Shown here in pieces: positions 26,534 to 35,508 of a stretch of 64,000 bases of DNA. Position 1 is the stretch's first letter; each line of letters begins with the position of its first letter. This stretch comes from Cellvibrio japonicus Ueda107 (GTDB taxonomy: Bacteria > Pseudomonadota > Gammaproteobacteria > Pseudomonadales > Cellvibrionaceae), in NCBI RefSeq assembly GCF_000019225.1, contig NC_010995.1, forward strand, positions 1,310,501 to 1,374,500, in the 5' to 3' direction. A program made the position numbers and the translations under genes. The notes under the pieces were generated by a model. It had not been told where the DNA came from and ran no database searches. It worked only from the letters and a program-made list of their open reading frames with translations.

Positions 26534-27379
26534 ATGAAATTACTTCGTTATGGCAACCCCGGTCAGGAGCGCCCCGGTATCGTAGATGCACAGGGGCAGG
26601 TACGTGATTTATCGGCCCTGGTCGCTGATATTGGCGGCGCTGCCTTGTCGGCCGAATCTTTACAAACAATCGCCAACACGTCTATCGATTCACTGCCGTT
26701 AGTTGATCGCGCTGTGCGCCTTGGCCCTTGTGTAAGCAGTGTGGGTAAGTTTATCTGCATCGGTCTGAATTACGCGGACCATGCCGCAGAATCGGGTATG
26801 CCGGTCCCGGCTGAGCCGGTGGTATTTATGAAGGCAACCAGTGCGATTACCGGGCCCAATGACCCTATCATTAAACCGCGCAATTCCACCAAGCTGGATT
26901 GGGAAGTGGAGCTGGGTATTGTCATAGGCAAGCATGCCAGCTATGTGGAGCTGGATGAGGCGATGGACTATATCGCCGGTTATTGTGTGATTAACGATGT
27001 GTCCGAGCGCAATTTCCAATTAGAGCGCGGCGGCCAATGGGATAAGGGCAAAGGATGCGATAGTTTTGGCCCCATCGGCCCCTATCTGGTCACAAAAGAC
27101 GAAGTGGCTGATCCGCTGAATTTACAGCTGTGGTTAAAGGTGAATGGCAAAACCTTCCAGGATGGCTCCACCAAACACATGGTATTTGGCCCCGCCTTTC
27201 TTGTGCATTACCTCTCCCAGTTTATGAGCCTGCAACCCGGTGATGTGATTAGTACCGGAACGCCGCCCGGTGTTGGCCTGGGGCAAAACCCACCGGTGTA
27301 TTTGCATGAGGGCGATGTGGTAGAGCTGGGTATTGAGGGAATGGGAATACAGAAACAAATTGTGGTGAATGCACAGTAA
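26534..27379 (+). CDS. Fumarylacetoacetate-hydrolase family protein, probable 2,4-diketo-3-deoxy-L-fuconate hydrolase
   Basis: It probably hydrolyses the diketo acid to pyruvate and L-lactate, the last step of the pathway. The 281-residue product has the FAH core: ICIGLNYADHAAESG, the metal ligands Glu124 and Glu126 (LDWEVELGIVIG) and Asp155 (INDVSERN), and KGCDSFGPIGPYL with GDVISTGTPPGVG near the end. The metal triad is intact. The L-lactate released would be used by LldD encoded at the other end of the cluster. Confidence 0.87.
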   Translation: MKLLRYGNPGQERPGIVDAQGQVRDLSALVADIGGAALSAESLQTIANTSIDSLPLVDRAVRLGPCVSSVGKFICIGLNYADHAAESGMPVPAEPVVFMKATSAITGPNDPIIKPRNSTKLDWEVELGIVIGKHASYVELDEAMDYIAGYCVINDVSERNFQLERGGQWDKGKGCDSFGPIGPYLVTKDEVADPLNLQLWLKVNGKTFQDGSTKHMVFGPAFLVHYLSQFMSLQPGDVISTGTPPGVGLGQNPPVYLHEGDVVELGIEGMGIQKQIVVNAQ

Positions 27380-27424
27380 AGTAATCGCCGCATTCTTAAA
27401 AAAATGAAGAAGAGAACGTGTGTT

Positions 27425-30400
27425 ATGAAAAAACGACATCCACTGGCGACCTTCGGTCTTATCGCCGCCGCTTTATTGACGGGGAGTGTATTAGTACAGG
27501 CGGCGCCTGATACTAATATCAAGCTTTGGCCAAAGCCTCATTCGCCTATTCAGGACTCTGCTGAATTTACGGCAAGGGTTGACGCTATCCTGCAAAAGAT
27601 GACGCTTGAGGAAAAAGTCGGGCAAATCATGCAGGCGGAAATCCAAACGGTCACTCCCGAGGATGTCAAAAAATACCATCTTGGTTCCGTGCTTAATGGC
27701 GGCGGTTCCATGCCCAACCGTATTGAAAATGCCAAACCCAAAGATTGGGTAGAGTTTTACGATGCGCTCTACGACGCCTCGATGGATACCAGCGATGGTG
27801 GCCAGGCTGTCCCTATCCTGTGGGGAACCGATGCAGTACATGGCCATAACAACCTCACCGGGGCGACGCTCTTTCCCCACAATATCGGATTGGGGGCAAC
27901 CCATAACGCCGAGTTAATTCGCCGGATAGGCGCCGCCACTGCTAAAGAGGTGCGCTCTACCGGTATTGAATGGGTATTTGCGCCCACCCTGGCTGTTGCC
28001 CAAAACGATCGCTGGGGCCGCACTTATGAAAGCTATGCGGAAGATCCCAAGGTTGTTGCCACACTTGCCACGGCGATGGTGGAAGGTTTGCAGGGCAAGG
28101 TAAATACCCGTGAGTTTTTAACGGAGAACCATGTCATTGCTACGGCCAAACATTTCCTGGCCGATGGCGGTACAGAAGCGGGTGATGACCAGGGTAATGC
28201 CCGTATTAACGAAAAAGAATTAATTAAAATCCATAACGCCGGTTATGTGCCTGCAATCGAGGCTGGTGTGCAAACCATCATGGCCAGTTTTTCCGAATGG
28301 AATGGGCAGAAGGTGCATGGCAGCCATTATTTGCTGACTGAGGTATTGAAAAACCGCATGGGCTTCGATGGCTTTGTCGTCGGTGATTGGAATGGCCATG
28401 GCCAGGTACCCGGTTGTACCAATGATTCCTGTGCCCAGGCCATTAACGCGGGTATTGATTTGGTGATGGTCACCTACGATTGGAAAGACATGATCACCAA
28501 TACCCTGGCCCAGGTAAAATCCGGGGAGATTTCCCAGGCGCGCCTGGACGATGCGGTGCGTCGTATTTTGCGCGTTAAAATGCGCGCAGGCTTGTGGGAG
28601 AAAAAGCCATCGGCACGCGCGAATGCAGCGGATCTGGCAGTAGTCGGCAGTGCAGAGCATCGCGCTATTGCACGCCAGGCTGTGCGTGAAAGCCTGGTGT
28701 TATTGAAAAATGCTAACAAGGTATTGCCGATCAATCCCAGGCAAACCGTGTTGGTTGCCGGCGATGCAGCTGATCATATCGGCAAGCAGGCAGGTGGCTG
28801 GAGTGTCTGGTGGCAGGGGGTGGCCGATGCAAGTGAAAATTATCGCTTCCCCGGTGCGACCTCTATTTATGCCGGTATCAAGCAAGCTGTTGAACACCAT
28901 GGCGGTAAGGTTGTGTTATCCGTCGATGGCAGTTTCACACAAAAGCCCGATGTTGCTGTTGTTGTCTTTGGTGAAAACCCCTATGCAGAGGGTAGTGGCG
29001 ACCGCGCCACCCTGGAATTTGAACCCGCGAAAAAGAAATCCCTGGCACTGCTGAAAACCCTGAAAGCCCAGGGGATTCCCGTTGTCTCTGTGTTTATTTC
29101 CGGCCGCCCCCTGTGGGTCAATCCCGAATTAAATGCCTCTGATGCATTTGTGGCTGCCTGGTTACCGGGATCGGAAGGTGCTGGTGTTGCCGATGTTGTC
29201 ATTGCCGGAGCTGATGGCAAACCCCGTTACGATTTTACCGGTCGCCTGTCTTTCTCCTGGCCCAAATCGCCTTTGCAGGATGTGCTGAATCCCCATCACA
29301 AAGGTTACCAACCCCTGTTTAAGTTGGGTTATGGATTACATTACAAATCCGGCAAGGCGGGTCCTGAAAAACTGCCGGAAAATATGCCAGGTGTAGCCAG
29401 TGATAAGCCGCAGGATATTGAGCTTTATGTGCGTCGCCCACTGGAACCCTGGCATATCTTTATTGAGAACTATGAGCGCCAGCAAATCCTCAGTGGCGCA
29501 TTTGCCGCCCTGCCAAAAGGTGATGTCAAAGCCATAACCAGCGATAAAGATGTGCAGGAAGATGCACTGACGTTTACCTGGAAAGATACCTGGCGCGCAG
29601 GCTTGACCCTGGAAGGGGGCGAGCCGCTGGATTTAACCGCACATGTCAAAACCGGCGCCTTGTCACTGGATATCAATATTATCGAATTGGCCAAAGGAGG
29701 CGTTTCTTTCAAATTGGAATGCCAGCGCGATGGTTGTGAACGCCTGGTGCCCTATACCCTCAAAGCGCGTGAAATGTTGGGTAAGGGATGGCACAAGGTG
29801 ATAGTACCGCTCAGTTGTTTTGTACACGAAGGCGATGACTTTAGTGCGGTTACCATGCCTTTTGCACTTGAAACCGGTGGTGCCGGCCAGGTGGAAGTGG
29901 CCAATATGCAATTGCTCCTGAATACACCCAAAGACGCATCACTGTTATCTTGCCCGGACTACAAAACCCAATCGGTCACCCCGGATATGTTGAATGAGTG
30001 GTGGGCGTTGGAGTGGTGGTTGCCTCGCCACGAGCAAAAACTCAAAGACAAGCAGGCTATATTGGATAAAAAAGGCCAGGTAGACCTGCTGTTTATTGGT
30101 GATTCCATCACCCAGGGGTGGGAGAAAGAGGGGGCAGAGGTATGGAAAAAATACTACGCCAAACGCAACGCCTTTAATTTGGGCTTTGGCGGTGACAGGA
30201 CAGAAAACGTACTTTGGCGTTTGCGTCACGGCGCTGTGGATGGTCTGGATCCCAAACTGGTGGTATTGATGATCGGTACCAACAACACCGGGCACCGCAA
30301 GGAGAACCCGGCCGGCATTGCGGCAGGTATTCAATTATTACTCAGCGAAATCCAGCAGCGCCTGCCCAACAGCAGGGTATTACTGTTGGCCATTTTCCCA

Positions 30401-30634
30401 CGCGACGCAAACGCAGATGGCCAATTGCGTCAAAACAATGAAAAAACCAATGCGCTGATTGCCGGGTTGGCGGATAAGCGCAAGGTTTTTTTCCGCAATA
30501 TCAATGCACAGTTCCTGGCCAAAGATGGCGAGTTGCCGGTAGACATTATGCCGGATTTGTTACACCCGAATGAAAAGGGTTATGCCATTTGGGCCAAGGC
30601 TATTGAGCAGGACATCCAATCCCTCATGAAATAA
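27425..30634 (+). CDS. cel3A: GH3 beta-glucosidase with C-terminal SGNH esterase domain (Cel3A type)
   Basis: Secreted 1069-residue enzyme. Order: signal peptide (about 1-27, ending VLVQA), GH3 N-terminal barrel with KHFLADGGTEAGDDQGN and the nucleophile Asp321 in FVVGDWNG, GH3 C-terminal domain (about 400-620), an ExoP-like beta-sandwich (about 650-840), then an SGNH/GDSL hydrolase domain (about 870-1069) with Ser894 (FIGDSITQGW), Asn954 (GTNNTG), Asp1044 and His1047 (DLLHPNE). ATG 27425 is chosen over 27404 for its ribosome site and signal length. It probably hydrolyses cello- or other gluco-oligosaccharides; the SGNH part may remove acyl groups. It matches from memory the size of C. japonicus Cel3A (1069 residues). 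Confidence 0.88.
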   Translation: MKKRHPLATFGLIAAALLTGSVLVQAAPDTNIKLWPKPHSPIQDSAEFTARVDAILQKMTLEEKVGQIMQAEIQTVTPEDVKKYHLGSVLNGGGSMPNRIENAKPKDWVEFYDALYDASMDTSDGGQAVPILWGTDAVHGHNNLTGATLFPHNIGLGATHNAELIRRIGAATAKEVRSTGIEWVFAPTLAVAQNDRWGRTYESYAEDPKVVATLATAMVEGLQGKVNTREFLTENHVIATAKHFLADGGTEAGDDQGNARINEKELIKIHNAGYVPAIEAGVQTIMASFSEWNGQKVHGSHYLLTEVLKNRMGFDGFVVGDWNGHGQVPGCTNDSCAQAINAGIDLVMVTYDWKDMITNTLAQVKSGEISQARLDDAVRRILRVKMRAGLWEKKPSARANAADLAVVGSAEHRAIARQAVRESLVLLKNANKVLPINPRQTVLVAGDAADHIGKQAGGWSVWWQGVADASENYRFPGATSIYAGIKQAVEHHGGKVVLSVDGSFTQKPDVAVVVFGENPYAEGSGDRATLEFEPAKKKSLALLKTLKAQGIPVVSVFISGRPLWVNPELNASDAFVAAWLPGSEGAGVADVVIAGADGKPRYDFTGRLSFSWPKSPLQDVLNPHHKGYQPLFKLGYGLHYKSGKAGPEKLPENMPGVASDKPQDIELYVRRPLEPWHIFIENYERQQILSGAFAALPKGDVKAITSDKDVQEDALTFTWKDTWRAGLTLEGGEPLDLTAHVKTGALSLDINIIELAKGGVSFKLECQRDGCERLVPYTLKAREMLGKGWHKVIVPLSCFVHEGDDFSAVTMPFALETGGAGQVEVANMQLLLNTPKDASLLSCPDYKTQSVTPDMLNEWWALEWWLPRHEQKLKDKQAILDKKGQVDLLFIGDSITQGWEKEGAEVWKKYYAKRNAFNLGFGGDRTENVLWRLRHGAVDGLDPKLVVLMIGTNNTGHRKENPAGIAAGIQLLLSEIQQRLPNSRVLLLAIFPRDANADGQLRQNNEKTNALIAGLADKRKVFFRNINAQFLAKDGELPVDIMPDLLHPNEKGYAIWAKAIEQDIQSLMK

Positions 30635-30658
30635 CCTGCTGCTTGTCCCTCGCTTTCT

Positions 30659-30689
30659 CCATTCATCGATTGTTGTAATCGATGAATGG
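30659..30689. repeat. Perfect inverted repeat after the GH3 gene
   Basis: CATTCATCGATT (30660-30671) is mirrored by AATCGATGAATG (30677-30688) with a 5-base loop, extended by one C-G pair on the outside. It is AT-rich in the stem and has no T-run, so it may be an operator or mRNA 3' hairpin and not a classic terminator. Confidence 0.5.
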
Positions 30690-30788
30690 GGGCAAGTGTT
30701 CACAACACCCTCTGCAACATTAAGCTAGTATTCATTGGCAATACGTATAAAGCTCTCCACCTATTACCTTTCCGGAAGGATGTTAACC

Positions 30789-31409
30789 ATGAAACGCCAT
30801 CTCCTTGCTGTTGTCTGCTTGTCCATTGCCTGTAGTGCCCAGGCCCAGGTTAAGGTCGATATGAAACCTGGCCTTTGGGAAAACACCATCACTATGGATG
30901 GTGAGGGAGTGAAGCAAATGGAAGCTATGCATAGCAGCCAGATGCAACAAGCCATGGAAGAAATGAAGCGACAAATGGCCAATATGCCAGCGGAACAGCG
31001 CAAGATGATGGAAGAGGCTATGGCCGCATCGGGTATACACGTGAATGAGGACAGTGTTTCACTGGCTAATGGCCAGGTGAATATCAATAAAAACGGCATG
31101 CTTGCCAAGCAATGTATTACCCAGGAAGAAATTGATCGTGGTGAGGTGGCAGATGTGGGGGATGAATGCCAATCGACCTTGACACAAATTGCTAAAAACC
31201 GCTTTAAGTCCACCCAGGTGTGTACGGGTGAAAATTCATCGACGACAGAAACCGAGATTGTGTTCCATTCGCCGACACATTATACCGGCAAGGGTTCATC
31301 ATCCCAGGTGTTTAACGGCCAACAATACAGTACGAATATCACCATGGAAGGCAAGTGGATTGATAGTGACTGCGGTGACATCCTCCCAGCAACTTATGAT
31401 GATGAGTAA
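30789..31409 (+). CDS. DUF3617 family periplasmic protein
   Basis: A 206-residue secreted protein with signal MKRHLLAVVCLSIACSAQA. The mature part starts VKVDMKPGLWENTITM, the hallmark PGLWE of DUF3617, followed by a Met/Gln-rich helical stretch (residues about 45-85) and four or more Cys residues that could form disulphides. ATG 30789 sits 8 bases after AGGA; an upstream ATG at 30780 is too close. The function of the family is unknown. It stands alone before a strong terminator. Confidence 0.8.
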   Translation: MKRHLLAVVCLSIACSAQAQVKVDMKPGLWENTITMDGEGVKQMEAMHSSQMQQAMEEMKRQMANMPAEQRKMMEEAMAASGIHVNEDSVSLANGQVNINKNGMLAKQCITQEEIDRGEVADVGDECQSTLTQIAKNRFKSTQVCTGENSSTTETEIVFHSPTHYTGKGSSSQVFNGQQYSTNITMEGKWIDSDCGDILPATYDDE

Positions 31410-31447
31410 TCATATTCGCTGACCTCCACTCTCCGGAGCCTTGAACG

Positions 31448-31472
31448 AAAAGCCCCACCCGGGGCTTTTTTC
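31448..31472 (+). terminator. Rho-independent terminator after the DUF3617 gene
   Basis: AAAAGCCCC pairs with GGGGCTTTTTT around ACCC. Clear intrinsic terminator. Confidence 0.88.
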
Positions 31473-31549
31473 TTACTGGTTTTGCTGTAATTCCGCTGTC
31501 ACACAAGCTGCCTATAGTGCCCGCACTCCAGTATCAAGCGAGCGCTCTT

Positions 31550-33280
31550 ATGTCCCCCAAATCCCATAAGCAGATTCACTACAATGTGGCCTTAGTCGAT
31601 AAATTATGGAATTTGAAACGTTTATGTGAAGCCCATCTGAAAATGCATATACCACTCAATATGGTATTGAAGGATGAAGAGTATCGCGCGGAGCTGCTGG
31701 AAAAGGCGTTATCAACAGAGAATAGTGAATTAACCCAATTGGTATGGGATATCCGCCAAATGGAGGATGCTATTGTCTCGGCAAGCCATGAAGGAAAATC
31801 ATTCAAGCCAAAAAAGAAATCCCGTAAAGGTATCCGCTTACATTATTGGGGGTTGGTAACCTCGGGATTGTTGCTGTTCCTTTGCGGTTATTTATTCCGG
31901 GCATTTTTACCCCTGGATGCGGGCCAGGTATTTATAGGGCAGGCGGTTGCCGGCAGCCAGGTACAGGCGACCGCTAATACACATACTAATAAGCCTGCTT
32001 CGACCTTTGTTGCCGGTGAACGAGCACAAGGCCCTTTGTTCCGTATTCATGGCTCCAACACCCTGGGTGAAAAACTGGCCCCGCGTTTGGTCGAGTCCTG
32101 GCTGATGGCTAAAGGAGCAACCAATATTGCAACAGAGCAGGGTGCCACTGCCACGGAAAAAATGATCAGTGCCCATATAAATGGTCGTGTTGAGTATGTA
32201 GAGATACATGCCCACGGCTCCAGCACAGCCTTCACGGATTTGATGAGTGGTAAAGCCGATATGGGCATGTCTTCCCGCCGTATCAAACTCCAGGAGCGCG
32301 AATTGCTCATGGAGAAGTTGGGTGATTTGACGGAGCAGGGCAGTGAGCAAATTGTTGGCCTTGATGGTCTGGCAATTGTGACGCACCCGGCGAATCCCAT
32401 TTCCAATTTATCCCTGCCCCAGTTGGTAAATATTTTTTCCGGTAAGGTTAATAATTGGTCCCAGCTGGGCGGAAAAAACCTGCCCATTCAACTCTATGCG
32501 CGCGATGAAGCTTCGGGAACCTGGGACTCATTTAAAAGCCTGGTGCTGGACCCGGCACAGGCGAGCCTTTCTCCCACTGCACAGCGCTTTGAATCCAGTA
32601 CACAACTGTCAGATTCAGTAGCCAAGGATGAAGGGGGGATAGGTTTTATCGGTTTGCCTTATGTGCGTCGTGCCAAGTTGCTGTCGATTTCGTCTGCCGA
32701 GGGTTCCACAGCGATTATGCCGACTCATTTTACGATCAGTACAGAGGACTACCCCTTGGCGCGCCGCCTGTATTTTTATTTGCCGCAACATAACCTTCAT
32801 GCAGAAGCAGAGGAGTTTGCCAAATTCAGCAATAGTGAACGCGGCCAGGGCATCGTCGAGGATATAGGTTTTATTTCGCAAAACATTAAAGCGGGACAAC
32901 CGTTCGCCAATAATTTTTATCCACCGGAAATGCGCGACCTGACCCTTCGCTCCCAGCGGCTTTCCATTAATTTTCGTTTTAAGGACGGCAGTGACCAACT
33001 GGATAGCAAATCCCTGTCAGACCTGGAGCGCCTGGTGAAATATGTTGAAGTCAACGCACCCAAGCGACTGCAGCTGTTTGGGTTTTCCGACAGTGAAGGT
33101 GATAAACACGAAAACCTGGCGTTATCCCTGCGGCGCGCCAAGGTGGTGGAAGATCATTTGATTAAACGGGGGATTTATCCCCTGGTCGCTAAGGGGATGG
33201 GGGACGAGGCTCCCTTGGCGAGTAGTGATACTGAAGCCGGGCGCCATATTAACCGTCGTGTGGAAGTCTGGATCTTGTGA
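31550..33280 (+). CDS. Membrane-anchored phosphate-binding-like/OmpA hybrid protein
   Basis: A 576-residue chimera. Residues 1-95 form a charged cytoplasmic region with a helical pattern, then one membrane span at about 99-119. A PstS-like periplasmic binding domain follows (IHGSNTLGEKLAPRLVESWL, HGSSTAFTDLMSGKADMGMSSRRI, YARDEASGTWDSF, EGGIGFIGLPYVRRA), and last an OmpA/MotB peptidoglycan-binding domain (INFRFKDGSDQLD, LFGFSDSEGD, LSLRRAKVVEDHL, INRRVEVWI). The start is uncertain: GTG 31517 is also open, but ATG 31550 gives a cleaner N-terminus. Similar PstS/OmpA fusions exist in gammaproteobacteria, but the role is not established; ligand-dependent tethering or signalling is conjecture. No pst transport genes lie nearby. 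Confidence 0.82.
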   Translation: MSPKSHKQIHYNVALVDKLWNLKRLCEAHLKMHIPLNMVLKDEEYRAELLEKALSTENSELTQLVWDIRQMEDAIVSASHEGKSFKPKKKSRKGIRLHYWGLVTSGLLLFLCGYLFRAFLPLDAGQVFIGQAVAGSQVQATANTHTNKPASTFVAGERAQGPLFRIHGSNTLGEKLAPRLVESWLMAKGATNIATEQGATATEKMISAHINGRVEYVEIHAHGSSTAFTDLMSGKADMGMSSRRIKLQERELLMEKLGDLTEQGSEQIVGLDGLAIVTHPANPISNLSLPQLVNIFSGKVNNWSQLGGKNLPIQLYARDEASGTWDSFKSLVLDPAQASLSPTAQRFESSTQLSDSVAKDEGGIGFIGLPYVRRAKLLSISSAEGSTAIMPTHFTISTEDYPLARRLYFYLPQHNLHAEAEEFAKFSNSERGQGIVEDIGFISQNIKAGQPFANNFYPPEMRDLTLRSQRLSINFRFKDGSDQLDSKSLSDLERLVKYVEVNAPKRLQLFGFSDSEGDKHENLALSLRRAKVVEDHLIKRGIYPLVAKGMGDEAPLASSDTEAGRHINRRVEVWIL

Positions 33281-33324
33281 TGGGTTGAGCAACTCACCCG
33301 GCAGGAGCGGCAAGGTTACCGCCC

Positions 33325-33696
33325 CTATTTTTTTAATAGCCAAGCCTTGGCGTCATCGACATTCTTAAACAACTTGCCCTTGCCAATAAAACGGCTGGTC
33401 AAAACATCGCGAATGAATTCGGTGATGTCGCGTGTGCGGGGATTATTGTCTACCCAGGCGATGCGGTATTTATGGGTAATCCCTACCTCTTTAAATAACC
33501 TTGGATAATCAAACGCTTCACTGGTTGACAGGGTTCGTGTCAGGTATTGCTCGCCCAGGATATTGTAGATGCCGTGGGTATTGCAGGCCTCGATAACCTG
33601 TTTCCACATTGCCACGGCATTTTCATAGTTGCCAATACCCTCGACCTGCACATGTAAATAGCCATCCTGGGGAGTGATTACAAGTTGATAATCCAC
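33325..33696 (-). CDS. Small STAS-like protein of unknown function
   Basis: 123 residues, soluble, with no signal or membrane span. The pattern (MDYQLVITPQDGYLHVQVEG, alternating strands and helices, and a conserved-looking HKYRIAWVDNNPRTRD) resembles SpoIIAA/STAS-like proteins, which often mediate lipid binding or regulation. It is divergent from nothing and lies between the PstS/OmpA hybrid (convergent) and purK. No function can be named. Confidence 0.55.
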   Translation of the reverse strand: MDYQLVITPQDGYLHVQVEGIGNYENAVAMWKQVIEACNTHGIYNILGEQYLTRTLSTSEAFDYPRLFKEVGITHKYRIAWVDNNPRTRDITEFIRDVLTSRFIGKGKLFKNVDDAKAWLLKK

Positions 33697-33735
33697 AAAA
33701 ACATCCTCGGGTTGTGGGAATCGATATTGTGTTGC

Positions 33736-34809
33736 CTAATCCTTGAGAGCCTTGAGGCTCCAGTCAATCGCATCAGTATAAAGGGCCGCTGGCAGCAAGT
33801 CGCCTAAAAGTACCAGGGTTTCACGTACTTGTGTGACATCCGTACCCAGGATATTGATATGGCCCACTTTGCGCCCTGGCCGAACTTCTTTACCGTACCA
33901 GTAGGTGCGTGCGCAGGGAAGGTCGCGCCATGCGGGGTTATAGGTGGTGCCAATCAGGTTGATCATAACGTTTTGGCCGATGATCTGTGGCGCGGGTGTC
34001 GCCATGCCACTAATGGCGCGCAGGTGGTATTCAAATTGGCTGATACTGGCACCGGCCTGGGTCCAGTGACCGGAGTTGTGTACGCGGGGAGCCAGCTCGT
34101 TAATCAACAACTGGTCGCCCACGCGGAAGGTTTCCATGGCCATCACACCAACATAGTCGAGTGCGGCAAGGATGTTGCCCAGCATGGCTTCAGCCTGTGC
34201 CTGTAGTGGTTGCAGGCGTGCCAGTGGCGCTACTGATGCATAAAGGATGCCGTTGAGGTGAAGGTTGAGTGTCAGGGGATAGAAAACACAATCTCCTGCG
34301 GCGTTGCGCACGCCAACGAGAGAGACTTCTTCCTCAAAGTTGATGGCTTGTTCCGCAATGGCTTCACCCTGCCAGTCATCGGGCACCTGGTCATCATCGG
34401 TGCGCAGCCAATGCTGGCCGCGACCATCATAGCCACCGGTGCGGCGTTTCAGCAGCACGCGCTCGCCCAATTGGTCGCGCAGTTCATTGGCGGTGATGTC
34501 ATTGGCGACATTGCGCCAGGGGGCAGTGGCTATACCGAGGGAATCAATCAGTTCTTTTTGGGTTTTGCGATCGGCCAGGCGACCGAAGACAGCTTTATTG
34601 ATAAAGCGTGAATGCTGGGCGAGGGTATGGGTGACCAGTGTTTCGGGCCATTGCTCGCGTTCGGCAGTAACCAGGTCAGCGTCGGACAGGCTTGGGGCGT
34701 GGCTCTCGTTAATATCTACCGGGCGCACATCCAGCGCCAAAGGCATGCCCGCGTGTTGCAGCATTGCGCCCAATTGCCCGGCACCCAGGACCCAAACTCG
34801 TTGACTCAT
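33736..34809 (-). CDS. purK: N5-carboxyaminoimidazole ribonucleotide synthase
   Basis: An ATP-grasp enzyme converting AIR and bicarbonate to N5-CAIR in purine synthesis. The 357-residue product opens with VWVLGAGQLGAMLQHA and has LLKRRTGGYDGRGQHW (ATP-grasp lid), EQAINFEEEVSLVGVR and FRVGDQLLINELAPRVHNSGHWT. It lies directly downstream of purE on the minus strand, 26 bases apart, forming the usual purEK operon. Confidence 0.95.
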   Translation of the reverse strand: MSQRVWVLGAGQLGAMLQHAGMPLALDVRPVDINESHAPSLSDADLVTAEREQWPETLVTHTLAQHSRFINKAVFGRLADRKTQKELIDSLGIATAPWRNVANDITANELRDQLGERVLLKRRTGGYDGRGQHWLRTDDDQVPDDWQGEAIAEQAINFEEEVSLVGVRNAAGDCVFYPLTLNLHLNGILYASVAPLARLQPLQAQAEAMLGNILAALDYVGVMAMETFRVGDQLLINELAPRVHNSGHWTQAGASISQFEYHLRAISGMATPAPQIIGQNVMINLIGTTYNPAWRDLPCARTYWYGKEVRPGRKVGHINILGTDVTQVRETLVLLGDLLPAALYTDAIDWSLKALKD

Positions 34810-34835
34810 GCACTCGCCTCGCTGGTGAAAACGGA

Positions 34836-35327
34836 TTACTGATCGCGTGGATCGGGATTGTCCAATACCGCCCGGGTTTGCGCCTGGCGAAATTGCTCAA
34901 TCCTGGAAGACAGTGCAGGATCGGTTAGCGCCAGTATCTGGCAGGCCAGCAAACCGGCGTTAAAGGCGCCAGCTACCCCAATGGCAAGAGTGCCAACGGC
35001 AACGCCTTTAGGCATTTGGACGATGGAATAAAGGCTGTCCACACCATTCAAAGCCTTGCTTTGTACGGGAACACCCAATACCGGGAGGCGGGTATGCGCA
35101 GCCACCATGCCGGGCAAGTGCGCGGCGCCGCCGGCACCGGCAATAATCACAGCATAGCCCTGATCTACGGCAGATTCGGCAAAATCGACGAGTTTTTGCG
35201 GTGTACGGTGTGCAGAGACCACCTCAGCATGGTGCTCCACGCCCATTTGCTCCAGTATCTCGACGGCGGCCTGCATGGTGGCCCAATCGCTCTTGGAACC
35301 CATAATCACAGCAACTTTTCTAGCCAT
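34836..35327 (-). CDS. purE: N5-carboxyaminoimidazole ribonucleotide mutase
   Basis: It moves the carboxyl of N5-CAIR to give CAIR, the step after PurK. The 163-residue product has the class I PurE motifs VIMGSKSDWATMQ, VSAHRTPQKL, IAGAGGAAHLPGMVAAHT and PVLGVPVQSKALNG. It is the first gene of the minus-strand purEK pair. Upstream to 35508 (181 bases) there is no open frame; a purE promoter must lie there, but no PurR box was recognised. Confidence 0.95.
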   Translation of the reverse strand: MARKVAVIMGSKSDWATMQAAVEILEQMGVEHHAEVVSAHRTPQKLVDFAESAVDQGYAVIIAGAGGAAHLPGMVAAHTRLPVLGVPVQSKALNGVDSLYSIVQMPKGVAVGTLAIGVAGAFNAGLLACQILALTDPALSSRIEQFRQAQTRAVLDNPDPRDQ

Positions 35328-35508
35328 AACCTATGCCTGTTGGTGTCTGTCGGAAAAAAAGGGGCGCATCTTACCACAAGGTGAACCTATGCCGAAGGTT
35401 CTCTTTGATCGTTGGGATGTCTCTTGGTGTTGTTGAACACGCATGCCAGGGACCAGGTCAAGGATGGCTCAATAATTCCCCTGGTGCCGGCTGCGCAGAT
35501 AAATGCTT

